Source: Sinorhizobium sp. BG8
GTDB lineage: Bacteria > Pseudomonadota > Alphaproteobacteria > Rhizobiales > Rhizobiaceae
Direction of reading: 5' to 3'
DNA length: 64,000 nucleotides
NCBI RefSeq assembly: GCF_016864555.1
Contig: NZ_CP044011.1
Coordinates: forward strand, 849,001 to 913,000
The translations under genes were made by a program, and so were the position numbers. The notes below the pieces were generated by a model that was given only the letters and a program-made list of their open reading frames with translations, ran no database searches and was not told the origin of the DNA. How positions within the stretch are numbered: the first letter of the stretch is position 1; every line of letters starts with the position of its first letter. This document shows, in pieces, positions 1 to 8,336 of the stretch.

Positions 1-117
1 CTTGTCCTTGCTCAGTCTTGTTGCTTCCGCAGCGCTTGTCCAGCATCATTGCGGCATGGCCCGCCATTGGATAAAGCCGTTTCCCAGCCAAACTTGCCAG
101 CGGGGCCAAGCCAGTTC

Positions 118-348
118 ATGACCAGCAACACCAAATCCCCCTCAGACACGACCGGCCGAATTGCCGCGCTGGAGGAACACGTCGCCCATCAGGCCCGCAC
201 GATCGAGGAGCTTTCCGATCAGCTGGTCGAACAGTGGAAGATTGTCGAGCAGATGCGCGCGAAGCTCGACCAGCTGACGACCCGTTTCCTTCTTCTTGAG
301 GAGAGTTCGCTCGAAGCTCCGCCGATTACGCGCCCGCCGCACTACTGA
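118..348 (+). CDS. slyX: SlyX family protein
   Basis: A 76-residue protein, close to the usual 70-75 residues of SlyX. It is almost wholly a heptad-patterned coiled coil (RIAALEEHVAHQ, then EELSDQLVEQWK). It ends in the proline-rich PPHY tail that marks the family. The ATG at 118 was chosen because the sequence upstream in the same frame (from 49) is proline-rich and not SlyX-like. The molecular role of SlyX is unknown. The gene stands alone and runs convergently into the BMP-protein gene, with a shared hairpin between them. Confidence 0.85.
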   Translation: MTSNTKSPSDTTGRIAALEEHVAHQARTIEELSDQLVEQWKIVEQMRAKLDQLTTRFLLLEESSLEAPPITRPPHY

Positions 349-366
349 CGGTCGGCCAAGACGAAA

Positions 367-399
367 AAGCCCGTCCGTTCAGCGCGAACGGACGGGCTT
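367..399 (-). terminator. Rho-independent terminator between slyX and the BMP-protein gene
   Basis: A perfect 14-bp stem (AAGCCCGTCCGTTC at 367-380 with its complement at 386-399) encloses a 5-nt loop. Read on the minus strand it is followed by a T5 run, so it best terminates the BMP-protein transcript. It may also stop slyX from the other side. Confidence 0.85.
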
Positions 400-414
400 C
401 TGCTTGTCAGCCTG

Positions 415-1407
415 TTAGTAGGGGCAGGTTTCGTCCGACATGTAGTCGTGGACCGTGACCGTGCCGGCAATGATGTCGGCCTTGGCCTTTTCGATTGCAG
501 CTTTCATGTCCGGGGTGATCAGCGCCGCGTTGTTGTCGTCCATGGCAACGCCGACGCCGTCTTCCTTCAGGCCGAGCACGTTGATGCCGGGCGTGAACTT
601 GCCGTCGTTGGCGGACTTGAAGGCATCATAGACGGCCACGTCGACGCGCTTGAGCATCGAGGTGAGGACCTTGCCCGGCTGGAGGGCGTTCTGGTTCGAA
701 TCGACGCCGATGCCGAGCTTGCCCGCATCCGCGGCTGCCTGAAGCACGCCCACGCCGGTGCCGCCGGCCGCGTGATAGACGACGTCGGAGCCCTGGTCGA
801 ACTGCGACTTCGCGATCTCGCCGCCCTTGACCGGGTCGTTCCAGGCATCCGGAGTCGTGCCCGTATAGGCCTCGAGCACCTTGACATCGGATCCGGTCGA
901 CTTCGCGCCGCCGATGTAGCCGCAGGCGAACTTGTGGATCAGCGGAATGTCCATGCCGCCGACAAAGCTGACGGTCTTGGATTTCGATGCCAGCCCGGCG
1001 AGGATGCCAGCGAGCCAGGAACCTTCTTCTTCCTTGAAGACAACGGAGCGGACGTTCGGCTTGTCGACGACCATGTCGATGATCGCAAACTTCGTGTCCG
1101 GATACTCGGCTGCCACCTTCTCGAGGGTCGCAGCCCAGGAGAAGCCGGCCATCACGATCGGGTTGTTGCCGTCACCGGCGAAGCGGCGAAGCGCCTGCTC
1201 GCGCTGGGCGTCGTTGGCGATTTCGAAATCGCGGTATTCGATGCCCGTCTCGGCCTTGAACTTCTCGGCGCCGTTGAACGCTGCCTCGTTGAAGGATTTG
1301 TCGAACTTGCCTCCCAGATCGTAGATGATTGCAGGCTTGAGATCTGCCGCCAGCGCCGTCGCAGACATCGCAGCCATGGCAAGGAATGTCAGAAGGGTTT
1401 TTTTCAT
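415..1407 (-). CDS. BMP-family ABC transporter substrate-binding protein
   Basis: A 330-residue periplasmic binding protein of the BMP/PnrA (Med-like) family. These proteins usually bind nucleosides or purine-like compounds for an ABC importer. Residues 1-20 form a Sec signal peptide (ending ALA-ADL) with no lipobox, as in proteobacterial members. The mature start KPAIIYDLGGKFDKSFNEAA and the later SVVFKEEEGSWLAGILAGLAS segment are family hallmarks. No permease or ATPase gene lies beside it in the window, so the partners are elsewhere and the ligand cannot be read from context. Upstream, the 3' terminator of msrA ends about 155 bases before the start codon. Confidence 0.9.
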   Translation of the reverse strand: MKKTLLTFLAMAAMSATALAADLKPAIIYDLGGKFDKSFNEAAFNGAEKFKAETGIEYRDFEIANDAQREQALRRFAGDGNNPIVMAGFSWAATLEKVAAEYPDTKFAIIDMVVDKPNVRSVVFKEEEGSWLAGILAGLASKSKTVSFVGGMDIPLIHKFACGYIGGAKSTGSDVKVLEAYTGTTPDAWNDPVKGGEIAKSQFDQGSDVVYHAAGGTGVGVLQAAADAGKLGIGVDSNQNALQPGKVLTSMLKRVDVAVYDAFKSANDGKFTPGINVLGLKEDGVGVAMDDNNAALITPDMKAAIEKAKADIIAGTVTVHDYMSDETCPY

Positions 1408-1562
1408 AGTGCAGCCCTGTTGTCGCTATTGATCTTTTTTCGGGTCCTCCCGCACGCCTTTTGCAGGCAAGTCTGCGGAGCCGCCGACCCGTTCCCGTGG
1501 GTCGAGCCGCCGGCATCCTTGCACGCCTAAGGGAAAATTTCACGAGAAATTTTTCAGTTGGT

Positions 1563-1629
1563 AAAAAAAGCAAATCCTGCTCGCGGGATGGGCGATTGCC
1601 CAAATCCGCGGCAGGAAAATGCTTTTAAA
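1563..1629 (-). terminator. Long Rho-independent terminator of msrA
   Basis: Directly after the msrA stop, the minus strand folds into a long interrupted stem: AAAAGCA/TGCTTTT, CCTGC/GCAGG, GCGG/CCGC and GGGC/GCCC around a 4-nt loop. It ends in a run of seven T. This separates msrA from the BMP-protein gene downstream. Confidence 0.8.
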
Positions 1630-2280
1630 TCAGCCTATTGCGCAGGAGACGCCGGTACCGCGCAGACCGCAGTATCCGCCCGGATTCTTGGCCAGATACT
1701 GCTGGTGGCTGGCGTCGGCGAAGTAGAAAGGGCCAGCCTCCGCGATCTCGGTCGTAACGCGTCCCTTGTGCCCTGCTTCCGCAAGCGCCGCCTGGAATTG
1801 GTCGCGCACGCGCCGGGCCGTCGCGAGCTGCTCGTCGTCCCCGGTGTAGATGGCCGAGCGGTAGGTCGTGCCGATGTCGTTGCCCTGGCGCATGCCCTGG
1901 GTCGGGTCGTGCTCCTCGAAGAAGGTCTTCAGGATGGTCTCCAGCGAAACGGCCTTCGGGTCGTAAGCGACCAGCACTACCTCCGCGTGGCCGGTGAGCC
2001 CGGTGGTCGTTTCCTGATAGGTCGGGTTGGGCGTGATGCCGCCGGAGTAGCCGACCGCGGTGACCCACACGCCCGGGATCTGCCACAACAGGCGCTCGGC
2101 GCCCCAGAAGCACCCCATGCCGAGGAGGATCGTCTTCATCCCTTCCGGGTAGGGTCCCTTGAGCGGCCTCCCGTTGACGAAGTGCGCCTGCGAGGTAGGA
2201 ATCTCGCTTTCGCGGCCGGGCAGGGCATCATCGGGCGTCGGCATGACGGTCTTTTTATTGAACATGTCGATCAGAAACAT
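1630..2280 (-). CDS. msrA: Peptide-methionine (S)-S-oxide reductase MsrA
   Basis: A 216-residue methionine-S-sulfoxide reductase that repairs oxidised methionine in proteins using thioredoxin. The catalytic motif [10 protein letters not shown] lies at residues 55-64 with nucleophile Cys57. The GYSGG segment follows, and cysteines in the C-terminal [12 protein letters not shown] tail can serve as resolving residues. The N-terminal extension of about 45 residues ([11 protein letters not shown]...) matches the long MsrA form common in rhizobia. An AAGGAG Shine-Dalgarno lies upstream of the ATG at 2280. The gene is monocistronic, with its own terminator. Confidence 0.95.
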   Translation of the reverse strand: MFLIDMFNKKTVMPTPDDALPGRESEIPTSQAHFVNGRPLKGPYPEGMKTILLGMGCFWGAERLLWQIPGVWVTAVGYSGGITPNPTYQETTTGLTGHAEVVLVAYDPKAVSLETILKTFFEEHDPTQGMRQGNDIGTTYRSAIYTGDDEQLATARRVRDQFQAALAEAGHKGRVTTEIAEAGPFYFADASHQQYLAKNPGGYCGLRGTGVSCAIG

Positions 2281-2325
2281 TGTGGTCTCCTTGCGGTGCC
2301 GACTGTGTCGGCAGAAACGGGCGGA

Positions 2326-2646
2326 TCAGGCCGTGAACCGGCCGGCAAAAGGCCTGCGCTTGTAGCCGGCCATCCAGAAGAGCAGGGCGAGCGCCAGCAT
2401 GACCGCGAAGGTGGGCTGCGCAAGAACCCACATCGCGCCCGGATCCCAGAGTGAGGGATGCAGATGCTGCATCAGCGTGGTCGCGACATAGGCGATCGTG
2501 TTGGGGCTGACTGCGCTCCAGGTGACGGCAAGCGGCGTAAGCACCGGCTCCGATGCCGAAACGGACTGGATTGCGTCCACTGCGCCGGCGAGCACGGCAA
2601 TCGTCAGGAAAACAAGGCTCGCAAGACGAAACACGAATCGAATCAT
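2326..2646 (-). CDS. Small membrane protein of unknown function
   Basis: A 106-residue protein with an N-terminal hydrophobic segment (LASLVFLTIAVLAGAVDAI) and a C-terminal one (FAVMLALALLFWMAGY), ending in a basic tail KRRPFAGRF. It is probably a two-TM inner-membrane protein with a periplasmic loop of about 45 residues. The ATG at 2646 is preferred because a GGGAG Shine-Dalgarno lies just upstream and the sequence before it is not membrane-like. It is 45 bases upstream of msrA on the same strand and may be co-transcribed. I do not recognise a named family. Confidence 0.7.
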   Translation of the reverse strand: MIRFVFRLASLVFLTIAVLAGAVDAIQSVSASEPVLTPLAVTWSAVSPNTIAYVATTLMQHLHPSLWDPGAMWVLAQPTFAVMLALALLFWMAGYKRRPFAGRFTA

Positions 2647-2881
2647 TCCACGCGCTCCCGGAGGACAGGCAGTTTCGCTGGCCCCGCCTACTTCTTGGCG
2701 GAAGATAGGATTGCAGGCAATGAGTTGCAATCCCGACCGATACGCACTTTAGCTCCCGGCAGTCAAATTTCTGTCAGAAAGCGGTTGATCCCGCCGCGAT
2801 CATCGGTATATATCGCGCCGTCCCGCCGAAATGGAAACATGAAAGCGGTCCGCGCCGGACTGACCACCGGCGATGTCGGAA

Positions 2882-2971
2882 GGACAGGTGGCCGAGTGGT
2901 TGAAGGCGCACGCCTGGAACGCGTGTATACGTGAAAGCGTATCGAGGGTTCGAATCCCTCTCTGTCCGCCA
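2882..2971 (+). tRNA. tRNA-Ser (GGA anticodon)
   Basis: A 90-nt class II tRNA. The 7-bp acceptor stem GGACAGG pairs with TCTGTCC. The anticodon stem is CACGC/GCGTG around the loop CTGGAAC, giving anticodon GGA. A long variable arm (TATACG...CGTATC) and the T-loop TTCGAATC follow, with G discriminator and encoded CCA. It reads UCC/UCU codons. Its last 14 bases plus one are duplicated at 30597-30611, marking it as the integration target of the island. The gene itself is left intact. Confidence 0.97.
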
Positions 2972-2972
2972 T
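2958..2972 (+). other. attL of the genomic island (3' end of tRNA-Ser)
   Basis: The 15 bases CTCTCTGTCCGCCAT cover the 3' strand of the acceptor stem, the CCA end and one further base. The same 15 bases occur in the same orientation at 30597-30611, next to the P4-type integrase gene. This is the usual att layout for tRNA-targeting tyrosine recombinases. Confidence 0.85.
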
Positions 2973-3025
2973 TACTACAGATAAGTAACTGATTTAGAAC
3001 AATATTTTGAATATTGTCTCGGCTG

Positions 3026-3045
3026 GCCCGCCATGTAGCCCGCCA
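3026..3045 (+). repeat. Left copy of paired GCCCGCCAT repeat (candidate integrase arm site)
   Basis: The sequence GCCCGCCATGTAGCCCGCCA is itself two tandem copies of (T/G)(A/G)GCCCGCCA. It lies about 55 bases inside attL. The right copy at 30447-30466 differs at one base and has the same orientation. Paired short repeats just inside both ends fit arm-type binding sites for the recombinase; this role is inferred. Confidence 0.55.
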
Positions 3046-3200
3046 GGCCATGCTGGCTTTGTGATTCAAGCGCTCATTCAAAAAAGATCTTCGCCGCTCT
3101 TGCAACATACGATGCCTTGTGACTAAATAGAACATATCGGAAACGATGCCTGCCTGCGCAAGACGTGCGGTTCTCCAAAACTAGGAAACCCCATGTCTTC

Positions 3201-3707
3201 ATGCACTCAGTTTTCATTTTTCCCGACACCGAAATCGAAGCCGTGAAATCGGCAGTAGCCGCCGACGCGACAGCGGGACTGCCGATCGAGAATGATCTGT
3301 CACCTCCTGCAACGGAGAAGGGGACGTCATCGGCCGAAACTCAATCAACGCGTGTCGTATTGGCGGAGCCGGACAATATTCTAGCGCCCCGATCGACCGA
3401 GACGAACCTTCCGACTCCTGAATTGGAGCGCGAGGCGCCATCGACCGAAAACCCATCCGTTCCTTTGCTGGGGTCTGTCCCGAATCCGTCGGCAAAGTCT
3501 AGAAAAGCTTCGCCGGCTGATGATGAACGCTATCTGTCGGTGAGAGAAGTTGCCGATCGATACAGCGTCAGCATTCAAACCGTCTGGCGCCACACAAAGC
3601 TCAATCCGGATTTTCCGAAACCGACCAAAGTCCTAAGTGGTTCGACGCGATGGAAACTCCGAGATCTCGTCGCATATGAGGCGCGCCGGCAGGAGGAAGC
3701 CCGATGA
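3201..3707 (+). CDS. AlpA-like excisionase/regulator with N-terminal extension
   Basis: A 168-residue protein. The last 57 residues carry an AlpA/MerR-type winged helix-turn-helix: YLSVREVADRYSVSIQTVWRH, then FPKPTKVLSGSTRWKLRDL. This is the form found in excisionases and integrase regulators of P4-type elements. The first 110 residues are rich in Pro, Ser, Thr and Glu and look disordered, which is unusual because AlpA proteins are normally 60-90 residues. The start is uncertain: ATG at 3201 is preferred, and a GTG at 3165 is possible. Its stop overlaps the next gene by ATGA. A role in excision or integrase control is likely from position. Confidence 0.7.
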   Translation: MHSVFIFPDTEIEAVKSAVAADATAGLPIENDLSPPATEKGTSSAETQSTRVVLAEPDNILAPRSTETNLPTPELEREAPSTENPSVPLLGSVPNPSAKSRKASPADDERYLSVREVADRYSVSIQTVWRHTKLNPDFPKPTKVLSGSTRWKLRDLVAYEARRQEEAR

Positions 3708-4156
3708 GCGCCTCTATCCTGCGCGAGAGTAAGCGCCGCAATCTCCAGAGCAGTCGCCTGGCAAAGGTCAACGAACTTTACGACAGCCAGGATGTCATCA
3801 AGCTCTACGGCATCTCACGCAATACCCTAACCAATTGGATAAACGCTGGATTGACCTTCATCGAGGGTGAGCAGCGGCTGTTTCTCGGTGCGGACCTCAA
3901 TGCCTTTCATCGGCAGCGCCGCATTGCTGTTTCCAGTCCATGCGGCCCCTACGAGGTCTATTGTGTGGGCTGCCGGAGCAAGCACTCCCTTTTGCATGAG
4001 AAGATTGATGTTCGAGTGACACGGACAGGTGATTTTCGGATCGCTCTCACATGCCCCGAGGGATCAAGAACGGCCAACCGATGGGTCTCTGAGGCGGAAT
4101 TGAGGACCATTCGTCACCTTCGCGAATCCAATCCCGGACCCAAGACTCCAGACTAA
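3704..4156 (+). CDS. Helix-turn-helix protein with Cys-pair, unknown function
   Basis: A 150-residue protein, translationally coupled to the AlpA-like gene through an ATGA overlap. An N-terminal HTH (DSQDVIKLYGISRNTLTNWIN) resembles AlpA/MerR DNA-binding domains. A later segment CVGCRSKH with another Cys (LTCPEG) could form a small zinc site. It is probably a DNA-binding partner of the recombinase encoded 186 bases downstream. I do not know a characterised homologue. Confidence 0.65.
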   Translation: MSASILRESKRRNLQSSRLAKVNELYDSQDVIKLYGISRNTLTNWINAGLTFIEGEQRLFLGADLNAFHRQRRIAVSSPCGPYEVYCVGCRSKHSLLHEKIDVRVTRTGDFRIALTCPEGSRTANRWVSEAELRTIRHLRESNPGPKTPD

Positions 4157-4342
4157 TATGCTTCTCTTTCTCGTTCTCGGATTGTGCAGAATCATACAAT
4201 CCGAGTCCGGGGCCAACCTATCGACACACATCCGCTGCCGGTTCCAAAATCCAGCGAAAGCAATCCTCCCCCAGATAGTCGGTAACTTCGAGGGAGCGGC
4301 CGCGCGCTCCGCGCCCAAGCAACTTGTTCAAGGATATCTAGC

Positions 4343-5458
4343 ATGAACAAAATCATCTCAGCCAACGCCATGATGGTCTATCTCTATCAAAACGAGCTCA
4401 AGCAGGCTCGCGGCTTCAACAAGAAGACGGTCGATGCCGCCCTTCGCCATATCTGGCAACTCGATCGACATCTAGGATCAATTGACTTTCGCAAGATCAC
4501 TCGGCAGGCAATTGCCCACTACAAGGACCATCTCATCGAGAGTTCCCGCAGGCCGGACGGGAAGTCGCTATCAGCTTCCACGATCGTTCATGCGCTCGGG
4601 GCCCTCGAAGCCTTCTTTAAGTGGCTCTCGGCCCAACCGGGCTATCGGTCGATCAGATCCGATCTCTATGCCTACTTCACGGCACCACGTGACCTGCGGG
4701 AAATCGCCAGTGCGGCCGGACAGAAGTTTGTCCCAACGATGGAGCAACTCCGTCAGGTCCTCGCTGCCATGCCCGCCAAAACCACTGCACAGCGGCGTGA
4801 TCGTGCCATCATCCCAGCCCTGCTCTTGTTCGGGGTCCGTGACGGCGCACTGATCTCACTGCGCTTGAAGCATGTGGATATTGCCGGCAAGCGGATCTTC
4901 CAGGACGCGCGAGAAGTGAAGACCAAGTTCAGCAAGACGAACATGGTCGACTGGTTTCCTGTCGGTGATGACATGGAAGCAATTTTGATCGATTGGGTGA
5001 ATGAGCTGCGAGAAATCGGCGCCGGTGACGACGATCCGCTTTTCCCCGCTGCGCCGTTCAAGCCCTGGTTCGGATTGGCCAGGATCGAATTCGAGTTTCT
5101 GGTAACCGCGGCACCGGTGAGAAAGGTGCTGAAGAAAGCGTCAGCCGCTGCCGGCATTCCCTACTTCAAGCCGCACGCCATCCGCTCGACTGTCGCGCGA
5201 CTGTTTGATGAATGGGCTGCGTCACCGAAGGAACTGAAGGCGTTGAGTCAGAACCTCAGTCACATGCATATCGGCACGACGTTCAAATACTACGGCACCC
5301 TCGAAGACGACGCCAAATGCGAGATCATTTCGAGGATCCGAGAACGGCAGAAGAGCCCAATCGACCAGGAAATAGCAGAGCGGTTTCGTAATGCGAGCTC
5401 TGATGTGCAAGGCGTGGTGATGGCTATCCTAAAGATCGGAGAGAACGGATCGAACTAG
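4343..5458 (+). CDS. Tyrosine recombinase (second integrase of the island)
   Basis: A 371-residue phage-integrase-family protein. An N-terminal SAM-like core-binding domain covers roughly residues 8-110. The catalytic domain has the expected residues: Arg166 (GVRDGAL), a lysine in the beta-hairpin VKTKFSKTN (193-200), His278 and Arg281 (HAIR), His307 (LSHMH) and Tyr316 or Tyr317 (KYYG). All five catalytic positions are present, so it should be active. It lacks the DUF4102 N-terminal domain of the P4-type integrase at the other end of the island and is only distantly related to it. With the two HTH genes upstream it forms a three-gene unit directly inside attL. Confidence 0.85.
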   Translation: MNKIISANAMMVYLYQNELKQARGFNKKTVDAALRHIWQLDRHLGSIDFRKITRQAIAHYKDHLIESSRRPDGKSLSASTIVHALGALEAFFKWLSAQPGYRSIRSDLYAYFTAPRDLREIASAAGQKFVPTMEQLRQVLAAMPAKTTAQRRDRAIIPALLLFGVRDGALISLRLKHVDIAGKRIFQDAREVKTKFSKTNMVDWFPVGDDMEAILIDWVNELREIGAGDDDPLFPAAPFKPWFGLARIEFEFLVTAAPVRKVLKKASAAAGIPYFKPHAIRSTVARLFDEWAASPKELKALSQNLSHMHIGTTFKYYGTLEDDAKCEIISRIRERQKSPIDQEIAERFRNASSDVQGVVMAILKIGENGSN

Positions 5459-5552
5459 CTATTGCGGAATTGGTGCTTGCGGTCTGTCCGCGAGCCGCAA
5501 GCATCACTATCACAGTTCTTATTGCCGTCTTGCGGCGTCGCTGGAGGCGTTC

Positions 5553-5774
5553 TCAACGCAGAATAATTTCCTTGAGGCGACCGTCGCGTTCCTCAATCAG
5601 AAGCGAAGCCCCTCTGTTTTTCTGTTCTATCAGGTAGCACTCCGTTGCCAACGCCTTTCGTATTACGGCTGCATAGGTGATGTTTCCGTACTGCGCTGCT
5701 GCCCACTCCAACGACCGTCGCTCATCTTCGCTCAACCGCAATGGCATTGTGAATATTTTTGGCGTTTTCTTCAT
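5553..5774 (-). CDS. Ribbon-helix-helix-type small DNA-binding protein
   Basis: A 73-residue protein. The start KIFTMPLRLSEDERRSLEWAA resembles the CopG/MetJ ribbon-helix-helix fold: a short beta strand, then helix LSEDERRSLEWAAAQYG, then helix YAAVIRKALATECYLI. Such proteins are often antitoxins or plasmid/island repressors, but no toxin gene is adjacent. The Shine-Dalgarno is weak. It is convergent with the recombinase gene. Confidence 0.6.
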   Translation of the reverse strand: MKKTPKIFTMPLRLSEDERRSLEWAAAQYGNITYAAVIRKALATECYLIEQKNRGASLLIEERDGRLKEIILR

Positions 5775-6567
5775 GGATCAACTCGCTTAGCAAAACGTCG
5801 TTCGCAGAAAAAACGTTGAGGCGGGCATCAATAATGGTCGGTATTCGTAATCGAGTCGATACGTCGCTGAAATTTACTAGTATTCTTGTATGTGCTTCCG
5901 CTTTTTGAATCGCTACTCTGGCGGAAAATGTATGTCATCTGTGGATGACATACTTGCCGACGATGTTTACGCAAACTCGCCGGCGACGGAGAGGACGGAG
6001 AGAGTGCGAAGCGGCAGCGCACAACGGTCTAGGGGGATCGACATTCATCCGAGCCAGATACGCTTCGGCATCATGAGGAATGATGACCTTGTGCGAGCGG
6101 TTTGACGGGAGTGACCGACTTTGCCTTCATGCCTTCCTTTCTTCTACTTCGTGGAGGAGCTTCAGTGAGACCTAATCGGGGTCAGTGGACGCTCGGTTCG
6201 ATCCCTCTCAAGAGCAAGGACCATAGCGTATCTATTTCGCTAGCTCAGCTTTGAGCAAATGCCACGCGTCAAGTCGGATGAATGGCCGCCTTGGGGCCGA
6301 AAGTGGATGATTGAAACCGGAAAGAGCCGGAATTGGGGTCGCTCCTTATGTAAAGAATGGAATGTCTGGTAAGGCAACATTATCGGACATCTCAGGCGGA
6401 CGACGGGCGCGGCGGTTTCGGCCAATCCTGCGCAAACAAGCGCCGCAATCTGGATCGCCCTTGGCAACGAAGCCACGTCTCGGGCTGGATGACGAGCGCT
6501 CCTGGACCGCTCTGACAGAAAGCAATAGCTTCGTCTGGCCGGAAGCGGATATGCGGCCACTCGACCG
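5775..6567. other. Gene-poor stretch of the island left of the IS21 remnant
   Basis: No convincing gene was found. One short frame (5932-6105, + strand, starting MSSVDDILADDVY, 57 residues) has plausible composition but no recognisable domain or strong Shine-Dalgarno. Between 6240 and 6567 both strands are open over about 260 bases without domain similarity. This looks like relic or intergenic sequence joined to the truncated istA. Confidence 0.4.
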
Positions 6568-7068
6568 GTGAGCCTGCGGGTCTATCCGGATCGTGTCGTG
6601 GTAGCTGCGGAAGGCCAGATCGTCTGCGAGCATCGTCGCGTCATCGATCGCTCCCATGACCGACCGGGACAGACGATCTACGACTGGCGGCACTATCTGG
6701 CGGTCGTGCAACGCAAGCGAGGCGCTCTTCGCAATGGTGCTCCATTCATCGAGCTACCGGACGCATTCCGGACCTTGCAGCAATATCTCCTGACGAAGCC
6801 GGGTGGCGATCGCGAGATGGTCGATATCCTCGCCCTTGTTCTCCAGCATGACGAACAGGCCGTGCTGTCGGCCGTGGACATGGCGCTGAAGTCCGGCGTT
6901 CCGACCAAGACCCACGTGCTGAACCTGCTGCATCGCCTCGTCGACGGCAAATCCTTCACACCGCCCACCATCGACGCGCCTCAGGCCCTGACGCTCACCA
7001 ACGAGCCCAAGGCCAATGTCGAACGCTACGATGCGTTGAGAAAGACGGAGGTTCGCCATGCGTCATAA
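6568..7068 (+). pseudogene. istA: IS21-family transposase IstA, C-terminal fragment
   Basis: About 166 residues matching the C-terminal part of IstA (RVYPDRVVVAAEGQIVCEHRR, YDWRHYLAVVQRKRGALRNG, LALVLQHDEQAVLSAVDMAL). Full IstA is about 500 residues. The N-terminal HTH and the DDE catalytic core are absent. The frame opens with GTG at 6568 without a credible ribosome binding site. The 3' end overlaps istB by 11 bases, as in intact IS21 elements. Confidence 0.85.
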
Positions 7069-7870
7069 TCCGGCAAGCGGCGCTGTCGTCATCATGTTGC
7101 GGCAGTTGAAGATGCACGGCATGGCCCAGGCCGTTGGCGAGCTCACCGAACAAGGATCGCCGGCGTTCGAGGCGGCAATCCCCATCCTGTCACAGCTCCT
7201 CAAGGCCGAAACCGCGGAACGTGAAGTGCGATCGACTGCCTACCAGCTCAAGACGGCCCGCATTCCAGCCTATCGTGATCTGAACGGCTTCGACTTCACC
7301 AGCAGTGAGATCAACGAGGCGCTGGCCCGTCAGCTTCATCGCTGCGACTTCCTCGACGACGCCAACAACGTCGTCTTGGTCGGCGGTCCCGGCACGGGCA
7401 AGACACATATCGCCACGGCCATCGGTGTCCAGGCCATCGAACATCATCACAAGCGGGTCCGGTTCTTCTCAACCGTGGAGCTGGTCAATGCGCTCGAGCA
7501 GGAGAAGTCCCAAGGTCGTCCAGGCCAGATCGCCAACCGCCTGGCACACTCCGATCTCGTCATCCTGGACGAGCTGGGCTACCTGCCGTTCAGTGCTTCA
7601 GGCGGTGCGCTGCTGTTCCATCTGCTGAGCAAGCTCTACGAGCACACGAGCGTCATCATCACCACCAGCCTGAGCTTCAGCGAATGGGCCAGCGTCTTTT
7701 GCGATGCCAAGATGACCACCGCGTTGCTCGACCGCCTCACGCATCATTGCCACATCCTCGAAACCGGAAACGACAGCTTCCGCTTCAAAAACAGTTCGGC
7801 CCATGAGCCCAAAGCGGCGAAGGAGAAACGTAGGAACTTGACCACCCCAACCACGACGGACGATACCTAA
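7058..7870 (+). CDS. istB: IS21-family helper ATPase IstB
   Basis: A 270-residue AAA+ ATPase, full length for IstB, which assists IstA in target selection and strand transfer. Walker A is GGPGTGKTH at residues 109-117. Walker B is [12 protein letters not shown] at about 168-179. The N-terminal region ([17 protein letters not shown]) is the usual IstB lead. It overlaps the istA fragment. With IstA truncated it has no partner in this copy. Confidence 0.92.
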   Translation: MRHNPASGAVVIMLRQLKMHGMAQAVGELTEQGSPAFEAAIPILSQLLKAETAEREVRSTAYQLKTARIPAYRDLNGFDFTSSEINEALARQLHRCDFLDDANNVVLVGGPGTGKTHIATAIGVQAIEHHHKRVRFFSTVELVNALEQEKSQGRPGQIANRLAHSDLVILDELGYLPFSASGGALLFHLLSKLYEHTSVIITTSLSFSEWASVFCDAKMTTALLDRLTHHCHILETGNDSFRFKNSSAHEPKAAKEKRRNLTTPTTTDDT

Positions 7871-7923
7871 GGCGGGTCACTTCTCGGCGCAAATCCAGTG
7901 TCAGCTCTCAGTGCAAATCAACA

Positions 7924-8336
7924 GTTCGCCGAAGGCAGCCACTTGCCCGGGCGCACCGCTATGACGAATGGAAGGGACAAGTACCCGGTTGATCGAACTT
8001 TGATCGATCAAATGCCGCCAAAGGTCGGCCTGAGAGAGAGTACTCGCCAGGGCGCTTTTTGATGTCAAGCAATGGCAAAGAGGATGGCGCTGCAGATTCT
8101 GACAGACGGTGAAGAGATGTGCTGAAGAGAATCGGCGAAACGTGATGGAGAAAGCAGGCCCAGCGTCAGTTCCAGATGTGGGCTTCTACTGGATTTTGAA
8201 CAGAAGCAGTGGCATAGTATTAGCAGTTCTCATATGTGCTACATATGCGGTGCTTGGGTCACTAATGGGACTTAAAGGGGACTGTTCTCAAACCAAAATG
8301 CTAGACTGCCGAACGCGCTGATCCGATACGGGAGAC
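7924..8336. other. Intergenic stretch between IS21 remnant and AI-2E-type transporter
   Basis: There is no gene with family similarity. A 70-codon frame (8109-8321, +) contains one hydrophobic segment (GIVLAVLICATYAVLG), but its start and composition are unconvincing. The promoter of the AI-2E-type gene should lie here; I could not pick a clear -35/-10 pair. Confidence 0.4.

Larger units (their letters stand above)
6568..7923 (+). mobile_element. Remnant of an IS21-family insertion sequence
   Basis: The 3' third of istA, a complete istB and a right-end region (GGGTCACTT... to TCAACA near 7923) remain. The 5' part of istA and the left terminal repeat are missing. The break lies near 6568, where IstA-like coding starts abruptly. 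The element cannot transpose by itself. The right boundary is approximate. Confidence 0.75.

Noticed and set aside
448-1530. A 360-codon open frame on the plus strand over the BMP-protein gene
   Set aside because: It is antisense to a clear periplasmic binding protein; the translation is Arg/Gly/Asp-rich with no domain and no ribosome binding site.
2763-2972. Minus-strand frame with [24 protein letters not shown]-like text
   Set aside because: It is the reverse strand of tRNA-Ser, a well-known false ORF pattern.
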